From: Candidatus Dojkabacteria bacterium
Lineage (GTDB): Bacteria; Patescibacteriota; Dojkabacteria; J137
Assembly: GCA_020429545.1 (NCBI GenBank)
Contig: JAGQLF010000001.1
Coordinates: forward strand, 1-36,646
DNA: 36,646 bases
Direction of reading: 5' to 3'
Shown here: positions 32,070 through 36,646 of the stretch, piece after piece
Layout of the letters: each line of letters starts with the position of its first letter
Position numbering within the stretch: position 1 is the first letter of the stretch
The notes under the pieces: generated by a model
What the model saw: only the letters and a program-made list of their open reading frames with translations
Told to the model about the DNA's origin: nothing
Database searches by the model: none
Made by a program: the position numbers and the translations under genes

Positions 32070-33827
32070 TTAAATACTTTGTAAAAAATCTTTTAACATT
32101 GGGGCGATATAATAGCCTCCTCCTCCATATTGTTGGAAGAAGCTAAAAGTGTAGGTTTTACCATCTTTGTCAAAAGTACCAACAATCCAACCATGAACCC
32201 TTTCTACAAATACTCCGTTCATATTTTCTAAAGTTTCGGCTGACCCAGTTTTTGCATGAATATTATAGTCTTTAAGATCAGAAAAGAATCTTGCCACAAC
32301 ACTTCCATTATTGTATGCCACACCATACATACCTTCTTTGATAGCAGTACTTATACTTTCAGGCATATTAACAGTTTCTATGATTTGAGGTTGATTATAG
32401 AACTCTTCTGTACCATCATTATGTTTTATCTTATATATAAAATGTGGTTTTAATTTTTTTCCACCATTTTGAATCATTGAAACTGCAACTGCCATTTGTA
32501 TAGGTGATACTGTAACAGCCCCTTGTCCAATAACAGCATTGCAAGTATCTCCATCAAACCAACCATCACCTGTTACTTCTAATTTTCGCGTTGGAGAATC
32601 CATAACACCCTTAGATTCACTTTCAAATTCAATGCCTGTGGGTGAACCAATACCAAATTCTTGTGCATCAGAAACTAGGTACGAAAATCCTTTCTCTTCG
32701 CTCATCTTTAAAGCGTAATTACAAAAATACAAGTTGCTTGATTTAATTAATGCATTTTCAAGATTAAGTTCACCATAAAAATTTTTACCATATTCGCAAA
32801 ATTCAAAGCCTCCTCCTAGGTTCAAACATTGATTCGAAAAAAAAGTTGATGTTTTTTTGATAATATTATTATTCAACAAAGAATAAGACGTTATCAGTTT
32901 AAAAATAGAACCTGGTGTATAAGATCCAACAATAGCTTTATCAATAAGAGGTGTGGTTCTTGAAGATTGTAAATCACTAAAAGAATCAGCGCTGATACCC
33001 CTGACTATCGTATTAACATCAAAACCTGGGTAAGACACCATAGCTTTAATCTCCCCTGTCTCAGAATCCATTATTACTCCTGCACCTCCAGCTGCATTGT
33101 TCCTGTTATTATACTCAGCTAACCATCTATAAAGTTGGTCCTGCCAGCTCGCATCTATCGTTAAATAGATTGAATCACCTTCTATAGGTGGTATTGAAAT
33201 CTCAGATAAGCCGTCATGAATTATCTGACCTGGTATACCACGTAAATTCTCCTCATAAAGTTTTTCTAATCTGTACTTGCCAATAAATTCGTCTGTTTTA
33301 TATTCTCCCTCCTTAACTGTTTCTTCATCCACAATTCCCGTATATCCTGTAATATGAGCAAACTCATATGGTAGTGAATAATGCCTAATAAACCTGGACC
33401 TTACTTCTAAATTGGGGATATCTTTAAAAACTTGTTCCATTTTAGATACTTGAGAAGTATCTAATAGCGACAATACTCTTTGATCCCATTGAAGATTTGT
33501 GTCTATTTCTTCTAATAACTTTTCAATATCAATGTCATTGTTATCAAAATACTCTAATAAATCAGAATAATCCTTTTCCATTTCTTTGGAGTATTTCAAA
33601 TAAATATCAAAAGCTTTTACATCTTGAGCCAAAACTCTACCTACCGAATCTAAAATTTTTCCTCTTGGAGCTAGTTCAACTTCTTTATCTACAACAAACT
33701 GCAATGATGTTGAATTAAGAACATTACCTTCCATAAGCTGGCTAAAAGCCGCAAAAATTACTACTATAGTTATTCCTACTATATAGAAATATTGAATTGG
33801 AAACGATAAAAGTTTCGTATAATTCAT
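32070..33827 (-). CDS. class B penicillin-binding protein, PBP2-like transpeptidase
   Basis: The enzyme cross-links peptidoglycan. The 585 residues start with a membrane helix (about 12-30), then the dimerisation region (VELAPRGKILDSVGRVLA) and the transpeptidase domain. Active-site motifs are SxxK in GSYTPGSIFKLI (about 304), SxN as SSN (about 361) and KTG in HAKTGSAET (about 525). PBP2 (elongation) and PBP3/FtsI (division) are hard to tell apart; the MreB-like gene upstream favours PBP2. Its start overlaps the end of that gene by four bases. Confidence 0.93.
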   Translation of the reverse strand: MNYTKLLSFPIQYFYIVGITIVVIFAAFSQLMEGNVLNSTSLQFVVDKEVELAPRGKILDSVGRVLAQDVKAFDIYLKYSKEMEKDYSDLLEYFDNNDIDIEKLLEEIDTNLQWDQRVLSLLDTSQVSKMEQVFKDIPNLEVRSRFIRHYSLPYEFAHITGYTGIVDEETVKEGEYKTDEFIGKYRLEKLYEENLRGIPGQIIHDGLSEISIPPIEGDSIYLTIDASWQDQLYRWLAEYNNRNNAAGGAGVIMDSETGEIKAMVSYPGFDVNTIVRGISADSFSDLQSSRTTPLIDKAIVGSYTPGSIFKLITSYSLLNNNIIKKTSTFFSNQCLNLGGGFEFCEYGKNFYGELNLENALIKSSNLYFCNYALKMSEEKGFSYLVSDAQEFGIGSPTGIEFESESKGVMDSPTRKLEVTGDGWFDGDTCNAVIGQGAVTVSPIQMAVAVSMIQNGGKKLKPHFIYKIKHNDGTEEFYNQPQIIETVNMPESISTAIKEGMYGVAYNNGSVVARFFSDLKDYNIHAKTGSAETLENMNGVFVERVHGWIVGTFDKDGKTYTFSFFQQYGGGGYYIAPMLKDFLQSI

Positions 33828-34846
33828 AAGAATATCAAATCTTTAACTTCTAAATTCTCTAAAAGGTCTGGGGAGTTATTAATTATTTCTAATCCCATCA
33901 CTGTAGCCTTGATAGGATCTGTAATTTGTAACTTCAGTTTAACATGCTTTTTAATTTCGTTAGAAAATTCTTTTATCAGAAATAGTCCTCCAGAAACAGT
34001 TATACCTTCTTCTAAAAGCTGATCTAACTCTGATGTCGATGCTTTTTCTATCATTTTCTTTAACTCAACTATTACAACAGAGAATTCTTCTATGATTACA
34101 TTTGTGATCTCAGATTGATAAACTTCAAACTCTACTGGTAGTCCGTCTTTCAAATTCTTACCTTTTAGTTGAACTATCTTTTTCTTTGAAGATGAAAAGT
34201 CCATCTCACTAATAACTTTGTTTATAGATTTTAGGGAGATATCAATAAGATACTTATCCTTTATATAATCTTGAACTGACGAAAGTATATTTACTGAGCC
34301 AAAGTAAAATGTGTTGTCATAACAGATTTCATTGTTAATAATTATCAACAAATCTGTAATTGAGTATCCAATTTTACATACAATTCCTGACCCTATTTCT
34401 GAATCACTATACAAAGCTGCTACACCCTCATTTACAAAAGTTACTGAACTGACTCCAAATGATTCAAGTGCATCTGTATAGGCTGAAATTTCAACCTCTG
34501 AGGATGTTGAGTGTATGCTTGCAACTATGTTTGGCCTAAAGAATTTAGTTTTCCTACCCATTTGTTCTAAAATCACGGCTAGCTCATGATGTAAAAATAG
34601 CTCAGAAGCTTTATAGTCATGGATTGTTCCATTTATTACAGGAGAAATCTTTCTATACTTTTTTGTTGAGTATTTAGTTACAGCCTCTTCCCCAATAAAT
34701 ATTACTTCGTCATAATCTTTAGAAACACATATAACTGATGGCTTAGTTTCAAATAGATTGATGCTAGGTGCATAGACTTTAAACTGATCTGTTCCAAACT
34801 CAATATAAATATATTCTGCATTATTTTTACGAAAATTTTTGAACAC
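33824..34846 (-). CDS. divergent MreB-like actin-fold protein
   Basis: The 340-residue length and landmarks fit MreB: IEFGTDQFKVY (phosphate-1 loop, normally DLGT), KPSVICVSKDYDEVIFIGEEA, FRPNIVASIHSTSSEVE, FVNEGVAALYSDS and VSGGLFLIKEF (adenosine motif). The phosphate-2 loop, normally DxGGGT, is KIGYSIT, so ATP binding or hydrolysis is probably lost or changed. The start codon is GTG. Its end overlaps the PBP gene by four bases, as expected for a cell-elongation pair. An FtsA or PilM relative is a weaker alternative. Confidence 0.7.
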   Translation of the reverse strand: MFKNFRKNNAEYIYIEFGTDQFKVYAPSINLFETKPSVICVSKDYDEVIFIGEEAVTKYSTKKYRKISPVINGTIHDYKASELFLHHELAVILEQMGRKTKFFRPNIVASIHSTSSEVEISAYTDALESFGVSSVTFVNEGVAALYSDSEIGSGIVCKIGYSITDLLIIINNEICYDNTFYFGSVNILSSVQDYIKDKYLIDISLKSINKVISEMDFSSSKKKIVQLKGKNLKDGLPVEFEVYQSEITNVIIEEFSVVIVELKKMIEKASTSELDQLLEEGITVSGGLFLIKEFSNEIKKHVKLKLQITDPIKATVMGLEIINNSPDLLENLEVKDLIFL

Positions 34847-34857
34847 TTTAAAATGAG

Positions 34858-34937
34858 TAAATAGTAATTAGTGTTGAGTATTGAGTAATTAGTTACTATA
34901 GTCTTGAACACTAAATGCTCAGTACTAATTACTGGCT
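34858..34937. repeat. AGTACT/TACTAATTAC low-complexity repeat
   Basis: Overlapping words GTGTTGAGTATTGAGTAATT and GCTCAGTACTAATTACT form an imperfect inverted repeat. Relatives occur at 26019-26050, 35341-35420, 35727-35778 and 36148-36190. Confidence 0.6.
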
Positions 34938-34990
34938 ACTTTTACAAATTATATATGAAGATGTCTATATGAGGTAGTAATTTAAAAATA

Positions 34991-35063
34991 AGCTGAAACT
35001 GGGAATTGAACCCAGGACCTCACCCTTACCATGGGTGCGCTCTACCATCTGAGCTATTCCAGC
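34991..35063 (-). tRNA. tRNA-Thr(GGT)
   Basis: This 73-base tRNA has acceptor GCTGGAA/TTTCAGC with discriminator U. The anticodon stem CACCC/GGGTG holds the loop ATGGTAA, giving GGT. The D-arm GCTC/GAGC and T-arm CTGGG-TTCAATT-CCCAG are intact. CCA is not encoded. Copies of its first bases are repeated upstream (35119-35128 and 35186-35195). Confidence 0.97.
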
Positions 35064-35195
35064 ACTTACTTAAATTAACTTGTCAATTTAGTCTCGCCGA
35101 AGCTTAAGCGAAGGCGGACTATTCCAGCATTTATTACGAGTTAAAATTGTCAACTTAGTCTCGCCGTAGCTTCAGCGAAGGCGGGCTATTCCAGC
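35064..35195. repeat. two repeat cassettes ending in the tRNA-Thr 5' end
   Basis: Reading the plus strand away from tRNA-Thr(GGT), two cassettes of 65 and 67 bases each end in CTATTCCAGC, the complement of the first ten bases of the tRNA. Each carries TCGCCG-AGCTT-AGCGAAGGCGG, a symmetrical hairpin. The unit 35051-35129 matches 35628-35706 in 77 of 79 bases. Confidence 0.85.
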
Positions 35196-35254
35196 TTTTA
35201 TGAATCTGGAAGATTATACAATATTAGATCTTTTGAATGTGAGAATAAAAAATA

Positions 35255-35337
35255 TCCGGAGAGAAGGATTTGAACCTCCGTAGTCCTGGGACGCCTGATT
35301 TACAGTCAGGTGCGATTGACCGCTCCGCCATCTCCGG
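35255..35337 (-). tRNA. tRNA-Tyr(GTA) with a C1:G72 end pair
   Basis: This 83-base class II tRNA has acceptor CCGGAGA/TCTCCGG and discriminator A. The anticodon stem CCTGA/TCAGG holds the loop CTGTAAA, giving GTA. The long variable arm is of the bacterial type. The first pair is C1:G72, where bacterial tRNA-Tyr normally has G1:C72. CCA is not encoded. Confidence 0.95.
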
Positions 35338-35340
35338 AAA

Positions 35341-35420
35341 CAAGTACCAAGTACTGAGTTTTTAGTACTTAGTTATTTTATTAATTTCTAAGTACTCAGT
35401 ACTAATTACTAAAAACTGAA
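35341..35420. repeat. AGTACT repeat, copy next to tRNA-Tyr
   Basis: AGTACTTAG (35364-35372) and CTAAGTACT pair as a 9-bp stem. The stretch 35359-35410 matches 35727-35778 with three differences in 52 bases. Confidence 0.75.
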
Positions 35421-35421
35421 C

Positions 35422-35497
35422 TGGAGCTGGAACTGGGACTCGAACCCAGGACCGACTGTTTACAAAACAGTTGCTCTACCAACTGAGCTATTCCAGC
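35422..35497 (-). tRNA. tRNA-Thr(TGT)
   Basis: Acceptor GCTGGAA/TTCCAGC has discriminator U at 35425 and is followed by CCA (35422-35424), which may be encoded or chance. The anticodon stem ACTGT/ACAGT holds the loop TTTGTAA, giving TGT. The T-arm CTGGG-TTCGAGT-CCCAG is intact. The 5' 14 bases are repeated at 35628-35641. Confidence 0.97.
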
Positions 35498-35706
35498 AAT
35501 CTAATTGTTAAATCTACGTTTTTCCTTTCTGTTTATCACTTAAAAAACCAACTGCTCAATAAGGTCATCATTTTATAAACGTAGTGCAATAAAATGATTT
35601 GACCGCATTAGTCCCGACAATGTCGGGGAGCTATTCCAGCACTTACTTAAATTAACTTGTCAATTTAGTCTCGCCGTAGCTTCAGCGAAGGCGGACTATT
35701 CCAGCA
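35498..35706. repeat. two repeat cassettes beside tRNA-Thr(TGT)
   Basis: The first cassette (to 35640) holds a long hairpin, TCAATAAGGTCATCATTTTAT with ATAAAATGA-tt-TGACC (35556-35604). CCCGAC-aat-GTCGGG follows (35613-35627), then GAGCTATTCCAGC, a copy of the tRNA-Thr end. The second cassette (35641-35705) is the TCGCCG...GGCGG type and again ends in CTATTCCAGC. The long hairpin is related to that at 12991-13034 beside tRNA-Leu. Confidence 0.85.
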
Positions 35707-35726
35707 TAACTGTATCGAGTAATGAA

Positions 35727-35778
35727 TTTTTAGTACTTAGTTATTTTGTTAACTTCTAAGTACTCAGTACTAACTACT
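35727..35778. repeat. AGTACT repeat, second copy
   Basis: This copy matches 35359-35410 with three differences in 52 bases and keeps the AGTACTTAG/CTAAGTACT stem. Confidence 0.75.
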
Positions 35779-35845
35779 CTGTACTAATTTAAAGTGCTCA
35801 TCAAGTATAGCAAAAGGTTATAAAACTTTGCAAAATATTTAATTT

Positions 35846-35856
35846 TGATATAAAAT
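35846..35856 (+). promoter_or_regulatory. rpmB extended -10 region
   Basis: TGA-TATAAAAT contains two overlapping -10 options (TATAAA, TAAAAT) about 30 bases before the rpmB ATG. Confidence 0.5.
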
Positions 35857-35885
35857 CTACACGTTATTTAAACAATTTCAAAGAA

Positions 35886-36125
35886 ATGGCACGAGTTTGC
35901 GAAATATCAGGAAGAAAAACAAGAACAGGAAATAGAATTCAGCACAGAAGAGGTAAGTCTGGATCTGGAGGAGCGTGGAATTATAAGGCACCTAAGACAA
36001 AAAGAACTTGGAAACCTAATCTAAGAAAGGTTAAAGTTAACATTAACGGCACTACAAAAAGAATCAAAGTTAGCATGAAAGAGTACAAAAAAATGCGAAA
36101 AGAATCTGAAGCTCTAGCTAACTAA
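35886..36125 (+). CDS. rpmB: 50S ribosomal protein L28
   Basis: The start MARVCEISGRKTRTGNRIQH is the L28 signature. The middle (KTKRTWKPNLRKVKV) and the C-terminal helix KVSMKEYKKMRKE also fit; 79 residues is normal. L28 is a late-assembly protein of the large subunit. It heads a short plus-strand unit with an rRNA methyltransferase gene 68 bases later. Confidence 0.96.
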   Translation: MARVCEISGRKTRTGNRIQHRRGKSGSGGAWNYKAPKTKRTWKPNLRKVKVNINGTTKRIKVSMKEYKKMRKESEALAN

Positions 36126-36193
36126 TTGACTCTACTTTCATAAGACTATAAACTCAGTACTAAATACTCAATATTCATTATTAACTACTCTTA

Positions 36194-36646
36194 ATGATTT
36201 TCTACGGTAGAAATATAGTAATAGAAGCACTTAAATCAAACCATCAAGTGTCTAAAGTTTCTATTCAAGAAGGGTCAGATAACAACGAAAAGATAGGTCT
36301 AATTGTGAAACTAGCAAAATCTTTAAATGTACCAATTTCATATCTAGATAGAAGAGAAATTTCTAAGGTCACCAGTTCTGAAGAACACCAAGGAGTTTGT
36401 TGCGAAGTTAAGTTTAATGAATCTAAATTAAAAGATTTAATTACCGGCGAGGATAATCAATCATTTATATATATTTCCACTGCGACTTTTGAACACAATA
36501 TTGGAGCTATTACTAGATCAGCCGAAGTTGCTGGAGTTAATGGTGTAATCATTCCAACAAATGCAGAAATCACTCCTACTGTAGCAAAAACTTCTGCAGG
36601 TGCGATATTTCATATACCAATTATTAGATTATCCGTTTTTAATGCT
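36194..36646 (+). CDS. SpoU/TrmH-family rRNA methyltransferase, 5' part
   Basis: The reading frame stays open for 151 codons to the window edge. The N-terminal substrate-binding domain begins FYGRNIVIEALKSNH and ends at EEHQGVCCEV. The SPOUT domain follows with motif 1 HNIGAITRSAEVAGVNGVII and the SAGAIFHIPI stretch. This is the RlmB-like branch (23S rRNA 2'-O-methylation at the peptidyl-transferase region). The remaining motif 3 lies beyond the window. Confidence 0.9.
   Translation, partial: MIFYGRNIVIEALKSNHQVSKVSIQEGSDNNEKIGLIVKLAKSLNVPISYLDRREISKVTSSEEHQGVCCEVKFNESKLKDLITGEDNQSFIYISTATFEHNIGAITRSAEVAGVNGVIIPTNAEITPTVAKTSAGAIFHIPIIRLSVFNA

Noticed and set aside
34847..35885. Possible CRISPR array
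   Set aside because: Repeats are of several kinds, palindromic, unevenly spaced and tied to tRNA ends; there are no regular spacers and no cas genes.

Overview
The window is 36.6 kb of low-G+C DNA, roughly one third G+C by eye. It looks like a compact, streamlined bacterial chromosome, most likely from the Candidate Phyla Radiation (Patescibacteria). That placement is an inference from several features: short operons dominated by information processing; almost no metabolic genes; trimmed versions of classical operons (rpsB-tsf-frr-rseP without pyrH, uppS, cdsA or dxr; rpsF-ssb-rpsR without a following rplI); a giant secreted, membrane-anchored surface protein; tRNA genes mostly without encoded CCA; and intergenic gaps full of hairpin-rich dispersed repeats. 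TGA is used as a stop (for example yebC and the Phe-tetrad gene), so this is not the TGA=Gly code of Gracilibacteria/Absconditabacteria.

Layout. 1-2 kb: a GNAT acetyltransferase and a polytopic membrane protein. 2.1-6.5 kb (minus strand): Holliday-junction genes ruvB, ruvA and ruvC with yebC and a degenerate LytR-CpsA-Psr-type protein. 6.5-12.7 kb: a small membrane protein, a 1619-residue surface protein with a beta-rich stalk and five ~125-residue repeats, and an unusual protein with Phe at every fourth residue. 12.8-16.7 kb: tRNA-Leu, dnaB with a degenerate metallo-beta-lactamase-like gene, rpmE and prfA. 16.8-20 kb: a VapBC-type toxin-antitoxin pair, a CtpA-type protease, rpsR, ssb, rpsF. 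20.2-27.2 kb (minus strand): recR-ybaB-dnaX, rpsU, rseP, frr, tsf, rpsB. 27.3-28.6 kb: a short-chain dehydrogenase and a cupin-like protein. 28.7-34.8 kb (minus strand): topA, dprA, a class B penicillin-binding protein and a divergent MreB-like protein. 34.9-36.6 kb: tRNA-Thr(GGT), tRNA-Tyr and tRNA-Thr(TGT) in a repeat-filled region, then rpmB and the 5' part of an rRNA methyltransferase gene.

How the genes fit together. Most genes serve replication and recombination (dnaB, dnaX, ssb, topA, ruvABC, recR), translation (rpsB, rpsF, rpsR, rpsU, rpmE, rpmB, tsf, frr, prfA, tRNAs, rlmB-like), DNA uptake (dprA) and the cell envelope (PBP2-like, MreB-like, LCP-like, CtpA, RseP, surface protein).

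The least-explained signals are in the gaps. (1) Short repeat cassettes beside tRNA-Leu and both tRNA-Thr genes each end in a copy of the end of the neighbouring tRNA gene, and the same hairpin family occurs at the Leu and Thr(TGT) loci. (2) Two intergenic elements 16 kb apart fold into the same four-way-junction layout from largely different arm sequences. (3) Another pair of composite elements also keeps a 10-bp hairpin while changing its sequence. (4) The tRNA-Tyr gene has a C1:G72 end pair, which is not the usual bacterial G1:C72. Several proteins are degenerate versions of known folds: MreB-like, LCP-like, MBL-like, and a DnaX without its zinc cysteines.
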